From NCBI GenBank assembly GCA_006538405.1, contig BJKQ01000032.1, forward strand, positions 1 to 64,000: a DNA stretch of 64,000 bases. The letters are read 5' to 3'. Position 1 is the stretch's first letter, and each line of letters opens with the position of its first letter. Of the stretch, positions 33,693-45,659 are shown in pieces. The position numbers were made by a program, and so were the translations under genes. The notes beneath the pieces were generated by a model that worked only from the letters and a program-made list of their open reading frames with translations, did not search any database and was not told the DNA's origin. Source of the stretch: Hansfordia pulvinata (lineage: Eukaryota > Ascomycota > Sordariomycetes > Xylariales).

Positions 33693-34290
33693 CTTAATAA
33701 TTTGAAGGCAATGCAGCGGCCGACCGGCTGGCCAGAGAAGGTGCTAAAATGAGCTTGGCTCACAACGACCCGCCAACAGCTGCATGGGTGAAGAGACATA
33801 TGAGGCAAGTCAATGGAGAGGAACTCAAGTCCTGGTGGAGCAATCAGGCCGAACCGCGATACCAGAAGATTCATCGACGTCCAGCGGTTTCCAAACAACT
33901 TGCCTGCTTCCGACGAGATACGATCCACCGGCTGTTAGTAGCGCGAAGCGGCCACGGTGACTTCGCGCAATATCACGAGCGTTTCCAGCACGAGGACTCC
34001 AAGAACCATTGCAGCTGCGGGGAGAGGAAGTCTCCTCAGCACATCTTCTTCTGCAGAAGATTGCGGGGTAACAGACTGTTAGCGAGGCATGTGCCCCGGA
34101 CAGAGTTTACTCATTCATTAGGGGAGGGTAGTGTGGAGTGGGCCAGGTTTGTGGAGAGCAGCGGTTTGTTCACGAGCACCTGCCCGAGATAGCCAACGGA
34201 ACATTAAGGTTTTAAGGCTGGATGGCCACCCACATCCTGACGGTCGCAATAGCGGGGATGGGTACGTGCGCGACGCACAGAATGTGATGA
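33693..34290 (+). mobile_element. LINE 3' end: RNase H tail and CCHC-like region
   Basis: The frame GNAAADRLAREGA, then AAWVKRHMRQVNG and a Cys/His cluster (CSCGERKSPQHIFFCRR), ending at 34192, is the end of a non-LTR (Tad/I-like) retrotransposon ORF2: the last RNase H motif plus its C-terminal zinc-binding segment. The first part of RNase H and the reverse transcriptase are absent, so the copy is 5'-truncated close to the left arm of the inverted duplication. About 70 bases of 3' UTR (34212-34286) recur at 61957-62025. Confidence 0.7.
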
Positions 34291-34828
34291 GGGAAGAGGG
34301 GAATGGGTAAAGTTGTCTATACTTGCGAGAAGTATTTACAGGCTTTTCTCCCCACTGGAGAGGTGTCTTTTTGCCGAGCACGGTCAGGAAACCTGCTGGA
34401 TCTACATAGTCACTACCTACTACTCTTCCATGACTACGGTTGGGGTAAGCCAAGTGTCTGTCGGTTATGTTTGTACCTCTAGGCTTTATTGCACGTCCCT
34501 AGTCCCCGCGCCTGGCATAGACTTGGATGGCGTGCCCCGCTCTGGAGTCTTACGCTCCAGCGTCATCATCCTTGCAGGAAAGACCTTAGATTACATCAAA
34601 TCCTGGGTCAGCGCAAGACGTGGCGGCATACACTCCCTCACGAGGCGTCCATGGGAATACATATGTTCCTTTGGAGCGCGGCGTTAGAACGAAGGGTATG
34701 AGCGATAATGCACAGACTAGTATTCCGCGCCTACTTATCCATTCTCAAAACGGACTTTACATTTCACAAGTTCACAACCGATGCTCGTGAGGGTCTCACG
34801 GAAGTGGATCGGTAACGCACATCATGAC

Positions 34829-35340
34829 TCAAACCCTGGCCGGCAGCTTCATCAATTTATCAACCAGTCTTAACTTAACAGATACGAAGAGAAGTTGAAG
34901 CAGCTGCGCTGCACTCCTAAAGTCGTCGTTCGCTATCACGTCCTGCTGACTAACCACCAGGTGAAACGCTGCCAATGCATCATCGAATTCCCTAGAAAGG
35001 AATAGACGTTCTGTCCTTATATTACCATCAGGAAAGAAACGACGGAAAGTGTCCACGCTTACATCGTTATTACAAGCACTATGTTTCTACCTATGAATGC
35101 CCACGAACAGCTTGAAAGATTTCACCCCGACGTCACAAGACATGAGTCAATGCCTTCTCGGAGTGTAGGATCATCTAGAAGCGCCCCGAGCTTGATGACG
35201 TGCGTCTGTAAGTCAAGCAGCTCTCTTGAACCCGAACCCGATGATCCTAAAACAGGAGCGCACGTCTGAGAAGTACACTTGACGGCTTCCATCGTTGCGA
35301 ACGATGACTTGATCAGAGCGATATCTGACGGCGGCACTAG
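34829..35340 (-). pseudogene. divergent paralogue fragment A of an unknown gene
   Basis: Minus-strand frames (35337-35122, containing LLDDPTLREGID, and 35056-34829, containing LFLSREFDDALAAFH and AQLLQLLFVSVKLRLVDKL) lie in different phases with stops between. The same order of motifs recurs in decayed form at 51960-52400 (VFLIETVYDELATVN and a Leu-rich LYLQLRLYEEL reading). I do not recognise the family. Both look like remnants of one duplicated gene. Confidence 0.4.
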
Positions 35341-36115
35341 GCTCGTCCCCTGTCACGTATCAGTTTGGGTAGCCATAATGTCCCGGGTCAGGTTGTCAGT
35401 GTTCTTAATTCACAAGCATGCATCGACGGACTTTACCGCAGATGGACTACAGAGTCAGTTTCTAGGAACTGCACTAATCAATTAAACCAAGCTGATCAAC
35501 AAAGACATCCGACCCCCGGAAGGTGGATCCCGATTGGTCAGTGCAAACAACGTACACCTGAGAGAGGACCAGGAGGCGGCCATGTGACGCTAGTTTCAAT
35601 GTCAAGTGCTTTGATGGAAAGATGCTGCCCGCAAAGTGCTAGCCAAAGTTTATTGGAGCACCACAAGGAAGGACAAATTGGCCGCAGCCAACAGCAAATG
35701 GTCTAGCAGTAGGTCGCACGCACGCGCGATTATGGCGTTCGGCGACCTGCCAAGCTGGAATGGAGTCCGAACGAGTGGCGGGGTTGGACCTGCTTAATAG
35801 GCGAAAGGAGTGCTGCGATTCGCAAATCAAACTAGCGCCTGGTAGCACACTGCGTCGGGTCCGAACTTGTCATCAAGCTTTACCTGAAGAAAGTTAGCTA
35901 CAGTCCCTCAAGAAAAGCATGATTCACTCATAATGATCTAGACCCTGCGACGAGAAACGGCGAAGGCTAGGAACGTGGAGCATAAATCAGGCATTCCTGC
36001 TATATTATTAACAAATTCCACCCTCGCTTAATCTTGTTCAGTTTCCTGCTCACGCAGACCTGGATAGATCATTCCTTCATTCAACCCCGTCTCATGCCTG
36101 TTGGCAGTGAGCAGA

Positions 36116-37426
36116 ATGGGGAACCCATCCATTAAATTGGTCGGCGTCATTACGCCACTGATAATCTTGGCCATGATATGCGTTGGCTTCCGACTCGATA
36201 CCCGGATACGACTGACAAAAAGTGCGGGTGCAGATGACTGGCTCTGTCTCTTATCTTTGGTCCGTTTTGCCATGCTCAGCAGCGCAGAACTTGACGCTGC
36301 TATCGATATCGAGACTGACTAATTGTTAGTGTATCTCTTTGAGTGGCTATATCGCAAATACCGTTGGTGGGTTGGATTTCTTGATCATTTTCCTGCATAA
36401 TACTAACAAGAGACAGCTCTTGCATATGGCTTCGGCAGCTCCGCCGTACCCATGGACGTCGAAACCCAAACTAAACTCGCAAAAATCTTTTGGCTGTTTC
36501 CAATCTTCTGGAGCCTTTCCACTGCGTCCATCAAAATTTCAATCATTCTATCTTATTATCGGATCTGGTCGACAAGAAATGTGCTCCGAATATATTTCAT
36601 CACTGGCGCCACAGTCGTTAGTATTTCAGCTGTCCTCCTTTTTGGGAGCATTTTCAAGTGCGTGCCCGTTTCTGTGGCTTGGGGAAAAGGATCCGGCAAA
36701 TGTTTGCCTGACAATATGCTTGAGTGAGGCTGTCCCGTTACTTTGAGCTACTTATACCGAAATTCGCGGATTTTCGAATTCATTCATATCGGTCATTCGG
36801 TTGCTAATGGGTATTTATTAGAATCGTTACATCTGCTGTCATCATGGGACTTGATCTACTCATCTTTGCCATTCCTATTCCATTGATATGGCCGCTTAAC
36901 CTCAGCAAAAACACTAAATGGGGCCTGATGATTGTCTTCACGGTTGGGTTCGTGTGAGTTTCCGACTCGAGGAAAAACATGATATTAATAGCTGACTCAT
37001 TGGAGCGTATGCTTTGCGTCGGCGATGCGGGTGGTCCTTTTAGTGAAAGAGATCCAAGGATCTGATAAACATAGTAGGTTCATTCTAAGAAGATCAGAAG
37101 TTTCACATTGTACTGGACTGACAAGAGTCAAAGTTTCCCGAGTCGAATTGGGCATTTGGTCAGGTGTCGAGGTTAACTTGGCTATCATTAGCGCCTGTCT
37201 ACCTGCGTTGAGGCCTCCACTTTTACGCTTATGGTCCAGACTTTTCGACTCCATTACTTGCAGCACAAAATCACGCCTGCCATCTGTCCCTGACCTCTCT
37301 CGCAGGGATACAAAGGGAAGCCATCGTTGCTTCGAAGTCCCTGAGCGCGTAGTAGAACCAGACTGGAATGGCACAGAGCTTGGTCAATCTCATACGACTC
37401 ATGGTGGGGCATTTGTAACCCTATGA
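36116..37426 (+). CDS. fungal rhodopsin-type / PTH11-related integral membrane protein
   Basis: Six exons (36116-36245, 36330-36362, 36417-36723, 36822-36953, 37006-37073, 37128-37426) join in phase to 322 residues. Intron 2 has a perfect TACTAAC branch site; the last two introns are 52 and 54 nt. The donor of intron 1 is the least certain. Several hydrophobic helices carry family landmarks: GADDWLCL after helix 1, ASIKISIILSYYRIW, CVPVSVAW and VEVNLAIISACLPALRP. These match the fungal rhodopsin-like domain found in PTH11-type receptors and uncharacterised plasma-membrane proteins. The last 80 residues are hydrophilic and cytosolic. The gene looks intact, and a decayed relative may lie at 54.5-54.8 kb. 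Confidence 0.78.
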
Positions 37427-37429
37427 AAA

Positions 37430-38389
37430 ACTGTCGAATAGTGAGCGGTCTGGTAACGGCGACGGCTGGATGTCCGACAGAAAGCTTGCTACCACTATCA
37501 AGTTCAGGCTGTTGGATACCTCACCTGTTTTTACTTCGTGGATCAGTCACGAGCTCCAGATGACGGGAGTTGCCAGCTCCGTTTCTTTGTCACCAGAACT
37601 GATCTTCTTTATTTTCTTGTCGATGGAGTATACCGGAGGGGGAAGAGGATGCGGAGTTCGGCAGTTGCAGTGGGATTGATGCAATTCTCCGCGTAGGACC
37701 TTTAGGTGAGCCGGGCCAGGGCATTCTTTTCAACCCATGTCGAACGGTTCTGGCATGGTCGTGGGACCAAAATGGACCCGCTTTCCACACTCATGACAGT
37801 CATTGGCTTCACACCCGATGGGAGACTGGTTCGCGACCGGCAGCCAGGACGTTGGGAAGCCATTAAGCCATTGCATAATTTCAAGAAACACGGGTGGACA
37901 CGAATAGACCCTGATTGCAGAAAAGCATTCGGAAAATCATGAGAGAAAAAGTAACAGCCCCTCCTATAATGGCAAAAGATGTATCTTCATGGGATAAGAA
38001 CATGGCGACCCAATCGCCTCTTCGCATCTGACGTGAAAAGCCCTTCGCGCGATGTCCTCCGTCGAGTAGGATAACACGTCTATGTCCCTGGCTTATCGCT
38101 ATTATCACTCTTCACCATTGGGACGACTGGGCTCAACCTTTCATCTGGGGCAGACAGGGAACCAAATCGCAGAATATTTGAGTTGGCAACGAAATGGATG
38201 GCTCCTGTAAATGTTTGACTGATTACGGGTTCTTAATTGTCAGTGAGGAACTCGAAGGAGTCTTCGAAAGTAAGGTCTCACTATATCGGCTCTGATGCGA
38301 TCCATTAGTCTTTCCTTAGAATGAACATCAACTATTGTACCAGCGTGAATGTATGGTGGTGCGAATGCGAGCTGTGAAAACTATGGGGG
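37430..38389. other. no gene seen
   Basis: Short frames on both strands without motifs. The stretch separates the rhodopsin-type gene from an ankyrin remnant. Confidence 0.4.
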
Positions 38390-38755
38390 ATGATCTTCAT
38401 TGCATTTGGCCTCAGCACAGGGACATTCCTAAGTTGTTCAACGCTTCACTCCCACGGGGCCTTTACCGACATCAAAGATAACGTGGACCGGATAGCATTA
38501 AATAAGTCATCAAATCATGGCCGTGAGCGCGTAGTGGAAGCACTATTACAGCATGGTGCCACTACCACAACAGAAGACCACATATTCATCAATGCTCTCT
38601 CAGGTGCATTGCCGACAAATAATCTGGCAATCGTTGAGGTGCTTTCACAAGACTGTGTGGGCTTCAAGTCACTCGTTGCAGACCACGGGACTGCCCTGGG
38701 AACTGCGTTATGTGGTGAATATTTGGCGATCGTTCTCACTCTTCTTCAAGCATGA
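38390..38755 (+). pseudogene. ankyrin-repeat remnant
   Basis: The frame contains IALNKSSNHGRERVVEALLQHGA, close to the ankyrin consensus (TALxxAsxxGhxxvVexLLxxGA), followed by a weaker second repeat ending in LAIVLTLLQA. There is no start or stop context for a full gene and no neighbouring repeats in frame, so this is a fragment of an ankyrin protein. Confidence 0.5.
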
Positions 38756-38759
38756 GCCA

Positions 38760-39373
38760 AGGTCAACGCGTATGATATGGTCTACGTTGGTGCAGTTCAC
38801 GCGGCTGCACCAAAAGGATAGAACATTTATAGACTTGTTCCTTGTAGGACACGCTGACCCGAATAGCGCTGGTACGATTCAGGCGGCCTTGAGGAATAGC
38901 TTGCAGCTGTAGCAGACATATCACCAGCTGCTGGGTCAAAACTGCCAAGAGGATGAACAGCTCGAATGAGACAATGCTTGGATTAACTATAACGTTTTTG
39001 GGGGGAGATCGAATTATGATAATAAGAAGGCATCTACAGCAATACATATCTGCAAAACAAATTAGTTTTGGAAAAACTGTCTTGCAATAATCGACAAGGC
39101 GCTGTTGATATAATTTCTCCCGACGTGAGCCAATAGACAAACAGATTAGTGATTAAACCACCCTTGGGGTCATTTTTCATTGGATGATTCTTCTTATAAG
39201 CTGTGACGATCATACCAGTCTGCCAGAATATAATTGACTAATCTGTATTCTTTTTATTGCTTCAAATGTGTACGTTTAGAGATTATCGGCACCTTAAGAA
39301 GAACATCTTCGTTCACAGCTTGCAAGCGGCTTTGCTTACTGACAATTGAATCAATCCACTGGCTACCCTAGGC
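38760..39373. other. no gene seen
   Basis: AT-rich stretch between the ankyrin remnant and the right arm of the inverted duplication; no motif recognised. Confidence 0.4.
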
Positions 39374-39586
39374 TAGTCTAGCCATAATGGGTTCGGTAGC
39401 TGAGCACTGGTATCCTTGCCAGGGAGACTCATCTCGGCGAGCCATTGGAATGCATGTTCTGCAGCACCCCGCTACGCTAAGCCAATTCCGAACAATTCGG
39501 TCTCCATTTGCCGGAATGGTAAACAACGCATATCGCATCGCGTCATTGCGCATAACGTCATTCAATTACAATCAACACCTGTCCCC

Positions 39587-41781
39587 ATGGACAATCAGGC
39601 AGATGAACTCCAGAGACTCAGGCATGTTCTTGAGGAAGCGAGGCGCCAGTGGGAGGAATCGGATCGCCAACGAGATGAAGAAAACCGTCGACGGCAAGAA
39701 GCAGAAAAGGCTGCTCAGTCATCACAATCACAACCGCTCCGAAATTTCCTCGAAAGCTGCCACGAGCTAAGTCTCGCCACCAAAGTTGTCACTGGACCCT
39801 ATTCGACTACACAGGGTGACACGACAAATCCAACAGGCCGAATCTACCCGCAGCAGATCGTCCACTGGCAGACCTTCCCCTCCGATCCCGTGTTTCCCTC
39901 CTCGACCCAGTTTGACCACGTCAGAACCCTTATCCGCCCTATCAGCAGCAAGCTCGGGCCCAGCGACTACGAGCGTGACACAGTCGAGAATATCCTCCGC
40001 AAATTGTTTAATGCCATATACAATGATGAGCACTTGAGATCGAAACTGGAATTAAATGGCACACCCTCGTTCGAAAGCCATACGGATCGAGGCAAGATTG
40101 ACGAGTTTCTGACCACCTCCATGGAAGACATGTCCATCGGCGCTCGCCCTTGACAGCCAGCTGCTCCGAAAATCAGGCGGAAGGCCCAGGGCAAGGGGAA
40201 CCGCGCGGACCAGTTGTGTAGCTACGAAGATACATATGGTCAGAAGGTTCCTGCCGTGGCAATCGAGTACGAATCACCTCACAAGCTGAGTCGCGACACC
40301 CTTGTCACTGGTCTCTTATCCGATATCCAACCCGAGAAGGATATCGTCCACCAATCTGGCGAAGGCTTCAAATTTACCGCGCGGAGGCTCTCGGCTGCCG
40401 TCATCACACAATTGTTCTCATACATGAATGGTAAAGGCGTGCAGTAAGGATATATATGCACTGGGGAGGTCATTGTCTTTCTACACATCCCGGACGACCC
40501 TACCATCGTCGAATATTATATCTGCATCCCCAACAAGGACGTGGTAGACGACGATGACGCCAAGCTCCACCTTACGGCAGTGTCTCAGGTTTTTGCCTTC
40601 ATTCTCCAGGCCACTCGTGCCGAGCCACCCCCAGCAGCGTGGCACGATGCGGCGGAAAAGCTTGGGATCTGGTCTGTCGAATACGACGACGTGCTCAAGG
40701 CCATTCCGCTCCGTGAGCGCAATCCAGTGCAAGCTTCTCCTTACATCCCTCGCATTGGAAGGGCTTTTCTCGATCCCCAATTCGCACTCGGTCCCGATGC
40801 AAGCCGCTTGGAGACGTTTCACAGCAGAGGGACAGTGACGATGATGACGAAGGAAATCATTCATCGCCATCGCCATCGCTGGGTCCGCTTGCTCGTGTCG
40901 CACAGAAGAGGACCTCTCATATGTCGCAGACTCAGGGTCAGCGGAGTAGCCAAGGGCATACCGAGAGCAGCACCGGAAAAGCTAAAGTTCATGATCGTCC
41001 TAATTGCTCGCAGGAATGTCTTTCCGAGCCTTGCCCGAGGGAGCTTAATGGACAAGAGATGTCCAAACCTGAAGGATCACGGGAAGAAGCACCCCAAGCC
41101 TCTTAGGCTCCTCCAGCTTGTTCGCAGCCAGCTCGCTCATGATCCTGGTCGCGATGCGGATTTTGCCCCTCTTCATCTTTCAGGCGCTCTTGGGGCTTTG
41201 TTCAAACTACGACTGTCTTCGCACGGTTACACCTTTGTCTCCAAAGGCAGGGAACGTCTTGACTTGCATCGGCTACAACATGAAGCCCAGGTTTACACTC
41301 GGCTGGAACCTTTGCAAGGACTATGTGTTCCAGTGATTCTAGGGATGGTAGAACTGGTTCTACCTTCTTACTACGATCATGGCGTTTTTACCCTTTTCAT
41401 GCTTCTGAGCCATGGCGGGAAATCTTTGCATGACTGCACCAGCCAGGATGAGAAACAGACAATCCTGCTCAAGATTGATACTGCCAATCAAAAGATACAC
41501 CGTCTCGGTGTGCTCCACCGCGATGCTGAAACGCGGAACCTGCTTTACGACGAGCGACGATGAGATGTCATGGTGATCGATCTTGAGACGTCTGCAATAA
41601 GTGATGTCGAGGAGTATGTACATAGGTACCGTGTGCCACTTGAAGAACTTGATTCGGAGCAAATCATGCATATGAAGAACATTCTGGAAGGCCTGAAATC
41701 TGCTCACAGACCCGGAAAGCCAAATTGTTTCAAGCCAAATTATACAATGTCAGGCACGAGGTAGCTCGTATCTTGGGGTAG
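39587..41781 (+). pseudogene. broken copy of the nuclease-kinase gene
   Basis: Collinear with the 793-aa protein from the conserved MDNxADELQRLR start to the end. It has a TGA at about 40153 (where the intact copy has CGA, Arg), a TAA at about 40447 (TAC in the intact copy) and a TGA in the kinase domain at about 41563. A frameshift alters the Ser/Arg linker around 40750-41030. There is a short deletion after IVHWQTFP. The coiled coil has about one heptad unit instead of four. The nuclease-motif lysine is also changed: EYK reads EYE. HRDAETRN is retained and DFE reads DLE. Confidence 0.88.
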
Positions 41782-42904
41782 TCTTGTATGGATGATGAAA
41801 TACTGGGCTCTGCCAGAATCTAGCTCTAGAGCTGGTCTTTGAACATGACTACAATCCTAATTCTAGCAGACTTTGACCGATTTGTGAAATGAAAAGCCCG
41901 GTCTGAGTCTTAATGGAACTTGATGCATACTTTATGAAAAAACCGACTCCTAGAGTTTTCGATACCTTTCTACGCTCGCATCGCTCGACTCATTAGGTCG
42001 AGGTGGACAAGGAAATTGGCTTGCTTGGTGAAAGCAAGCCTCTGCGACCTAGGGACAGAAAAAGAACCTCAGTCGTGCCATATTCTAGCGAACTCTTTGA
42101 GCTGTTCTTGCGCATTTGGAGCTTGTTTAGCGACTCATGCGCGGTTCCAGTAAATCTAAATCCCATATTGTGACCAGTAAAACTGTCATACCAGCAGCGA
42201 AGAGAAAACTGGGTGCAACGCAGACCCATCGCTTTATGAAGCATGTAAGTCAACTTGCGACTCAAAAGTCCGACAATAATGCAGATTATCGTGCCGCGAG
42301 GGATTTTTCCAGTGTTTGCGAGAATCGTCATGTTCTATGAGAGAGACGTAGTAAGTTAATTGCAGGCTGGCAGCGATGATCTAGAGGTAACAACCAAGTC
42401 CAGTACTGGCCATGATTCTTACGGCTTCCTGTTGTTTCCTCGAGGAGCAGGTATTTCCGAACCGAGAGCTGAGAACTTTGAAAGACAAAATAGATTTTGA
42501 AATTACAATTTTTGAAGAAACGGTGGTTTTGTTTGACACATATTGACTTGGCCCCCAGATTTATCTCGAAGGTATTTCACCCCTTGCTCCCAGCAAGATG
42601 AAGCGTGTACCTGTTCTTAAGTCCACGCATTCCTTTAATTGATAGGACCCAAGGCAGGTAAAATGAGTAGCATGCTAAGCAAGCTGCATAGGGTATATTC
42701 ATCTTTCTATCGCGCCCCGACGCTTGTTCGTAGTTTTTCGCATATTCCTCGATCCCTTCCAACACGGGAACGAGTCGAAACACTGGCTGTAATTTGTAAA
42801 GCCATTTTGCTATGGATCTACTCGACTTTCGAAATAATCCGGGGTGCTGTGCTGTCGAAAATGCCAAGTGATCTCGCAAGTGGGCTACTTCATGACTTCA
42901 TTTC

Positions 42905-43195
42905 TCCATGGGTACGGGCCTATATTCAACCTCAGCGAAGTGGATATCGGTGTTTTGAATTGCCTCCTCCCTAATGCGACCCGCGAATCCTGCATCACCA
43001 CATGCTGAGAATCGGCAGTACACATACGGATCAGATTAAATACCCGATCGTGAACTCATCAACAACAATACTTTTACCTGGTGGCTTGGTACCAGCACAT
43101 ATCTCTTTGTAGATACCTGTATCATATAAATTCAAGCTCTGATTTGGATACAGACAACGACAATATACGGGGAGTAAAAGGAGTACTGCGTCGTC
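42905..43195 (-). pseudogene. 3' fragment of a second ferric reductase copy
   Basis: On the minus strand this matches the last exon, intron 3 and the end of exon 3 of the reductase gene at 28.2-29.9 kb, including the reading CGDAGFAGRIREEAIQN and the GIYKEI region. The intron acceptor context is kept. It is the end of the right arm of the inverted duplication; no other reductase exon is present. Confidence 0.8.
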
Positions 43196-43199
43196 GGTT

Positions 43200-44279
43200 C
43201 ACGGGCCCGGTCGTGCCTGCCGAGGCATGATGACATGACCAGGCGTAGCCAGCGGCACTTTGGGAGGTCTCGTACCAGACCGGCTAGCGGCGGGAGGTTG
43301 TGCTTCACTGGAATCCACGTACGTGACTAGCACGCTGGTCTTATCTCGTCATCCTCTCAGGTTGTTGATATGGGCGGCGCAACTTGCGCAAATGCCAAAG
43401 ACAAGTAATACAGTATCACCGCATGTGTCGTCGTTATCCTTCGCTCCCTGTCATGGGTTTATCACCTTTGATGTTTATTGAGAGATATATGCTGACGAGA
43501 CTTGTCGATTGGCCGCAGTAGCCTTCTCAGCATCCTCCGCGCCAGCTGTCGCAATCTAAAGCGCAATGCATCCTCAAATTTTGAGGTAACTCATTCCTCG
43601 ACTACGACACAGGCGAATTTCACGCGGCTCTGCAGCTAATCCGATCGTTTGAGTCGAGTCAGCCGTGTCTTGAGTTTCTCGCCGCCCGGACGCCAGCGGC
43701 CGGTGTTGCGAACGATGGACCGGCCGCCACAGTAGACCCAATTTGCTATCTATTCCGTCTCCGACACCTGGCGCCTCACGCTGCTCTGAGCCCTGATCAT
43801 CCACGGCATATTCCACCTCAGCGCCGCCGCTGTCGCCGTCGTCGTTCAACTTGGAGGCACAGGCGCTCAGCTTACAAGTATCTGTGAATCAATCCGGCCA
43901 TCTATTCGGTCGTGGCCGGCATCGAGGCCACTTCTTCCGGCGGCATAGTCGGATTCAAGTACGTCTGATCTTCTACATACGCTTAAGCCTCGCACCGAGA
44001 AATGCGCAGAGGTTGATTTCCAATTTCCTTCGATCACCTTGACTGATATGAGAGAGCTACGCCCCCAAGTCTCGGTGCGTGTACCAGGGCTGCTTCCATA
44101 ATCACCATGAGTTCCCTTCGTCTGCTAAATCGCCGTCATGGTTCTATTGTGCCTTGTTACCCTATCCAGGATAACCTTTACAGCCACAGGAGAGTGCCTC
44201 TCGCGGATGTTGTATTCGAGGCCAGCCCAAAACCCTCGTTGCCATTCACACACTCACCGCGAGATGGTCGACTGTGGGT
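43200..44279. other. intergenic with a possible coding remnant
   Basis: Around 43600-43860 a GC-rich plus-strand frame (containing EFHAALQLIRSFESS) and an antisense frame are both open. Neither has a start or recognisable domain. Otherwise nothing was seen. Confidence 0.35.
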
Positions 44280-45294
44280 TCAATTATATACTTGCCAAGA
44301 TGCAGGATTTTCCTTGCTGGAAGGCTCGTTCTTCTCGTCCTGGGCGTCAAGGGTGAATCTGAGCGGCAAGGGTTCGACGGTAACTTTGGGGACTGCCTTG
44401 ATGACCCTAGCCGGGTTGCCAACCGCCACGACGCCCTCGGGGATACTCTTAGTCACGACACTGCCGGCGCCGATGGTTGTCCCGTGCCCAATGGTCACGC
44501 CATGTAGGAGAATGCTGCCGCCCCCAATCCAGCAGTCCTCGCCAATGGTGATTGGCGCGCCCGTCTCGGGTCCATTGGTGCCGTTGCGCACTCGCCCGCA
44601 TGTCGGGTGCGTTCCAGAATAGAAGGAGCAATTGGGACCAATTAGCGTGCGAGCGCCGACCGTGATGGGCATCGTGTCGATCCACACTGTGTTGGAATTG
44701 ATGAAGACGTTGTCGCCAAGCCTGGAGGTGTAGTTGAGAGGCCATGTTAGCATAGGTCTGGTCCAAAGCCGCCTGAGAGGCTCGTGGCGTCAGCACTTGG
44801 ATTCAGTGGACGATTTACTTCACATTGTACCCATAATCCATTCTGACCGGACCGTCGCACCAAGGGTGATTCGCGAAAAGGTCCTCGTCCTCTTCGATAG
44901 TTGGGGCCCGGGGCGGCATGGGTCGTTCATCATGGATGAGCCTGCCTCAGAGATCAGTCGCGAGCTATATCGCATTGGAGACGGTGTGATAGAAGGACGG
45001 TCGAAATCTTCGTCGAATCTCCAGGGATGACCGACTCAGCGAAACGCGGATCATGTGTTTGACTGTATGCAGATGGAGATCTTGCTCGGGGCTCTGGCGC
45101 AGAACCTACTCTCGAAATAGCTCCACTAAGCCCCGGCGCGAGACGTCGCTCCCGTCGCTAGCTCGATTGTACGCGGTTTGCGCCCTGCGGCACCTCTGAC
45201 GGGCAGCAACCATATCCGGCGCAAATGCAAAGTAGTACTCCCCGTTCTCCATGCGCCGCCGGTTCTCGACCGGGTCAATTCTGCGAAGGTCCAT
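44280..45294 (-). CDS. maltose/galactoside O-acetyltransferase-like protein
   Basis: Three exons (45294-45110, 44941-44819, 44721-44280) join in phase to 249 residues. The N-terminal 60 residues are the Mac domain of maltose acetyltransferases (ENRRRMENGEYYFAFAPDM). The rest is a left-handed parallel beta-helix of hexapeptide repeats (YGYNVKLGDNVFIN, VTIGHGTTIGAGSVVTKSIP, VGNPARVIK). The catalytic His of this family is seen in YSGTHP. Such cytosolic trimers move acetyl from acetyl-CoA to a sugar hydroxyl. ATG 45294 is chosen because it lies ten residues before the Mac motif. Introns are 168 and 97 nt. The gene looks intact. It could be bacterial in origin, as the family is mainly bacterial, but fungal homologues are common. 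Confidence 0.85.
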
Positions 45295-45617
45295 GACAGT
45301 AAAAAGAGGCAGTCCCGATTCCGTAGGTTGATCGTCGAGGTGGTCGGGGAATGAAATAGAGTTGCTCCCTTGAAGGGACTTTTCTTCCCCACGGTACTGG
45401 GGTTTTGGGTGTTGCACTGCGCCTGAAGTGCTTCCAGTGAGGATTGTGGGCGGGAGATGAGCAGGCGAGCTGCAGCGGACGACTGAGTAGGTAAGGGGAG
45501 AGGAAAAGGGTTTCGTGAAGGGTTGGTCGGGTGTGAGGCACAACGACTATTAAGCCTTCCAATCAAACCCACCTACTGCCGCCCTGGTCAATTAATCCCA
45601 CTGCAGACAAGCGCTGC

Positions 45618-45652
45618 CACCTCGGGCACCTCGGGCACCTCGGGCACCTCGG
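45618..45652. repeat. 9-bp tandem repeat, about four copies
   Basis: The unit CACCTCGGG is repeated head to tail almost four times, about 320 bases upstream of the O-acetyltransferase start codon. A short minisatellite; no known function. Confidence 0.9.
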
Positions 45653-45659
45653 CTGTCCG

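Larger units (their letters stand above)
39374..43195 (+). repeat. right arm of a ~4-kb inverted duplication
   Basis: Counterpart of 29616-33606 in opposite orientation. Homology starts near CTAGCCATAATGGGTT (39374) and ends near 43195 inside the antisense copy of the ferric reductase gene. Coding parts carry stops and frameshifts. The right end breaks inside the reductase coding sequence, whereas the left arm continues into the full gene, so the left arm keeps the ancestral arrangement. Confidence 0.85.

Noticed and set aside
45106..45572. Longer N-terminal extensions of the O-acetyltransferase
   Set aside because: Residues before the Met at 45294 are Ser/Pro/Thr-rich and unlike the family; the Mac domain begins ten residues after that Met.
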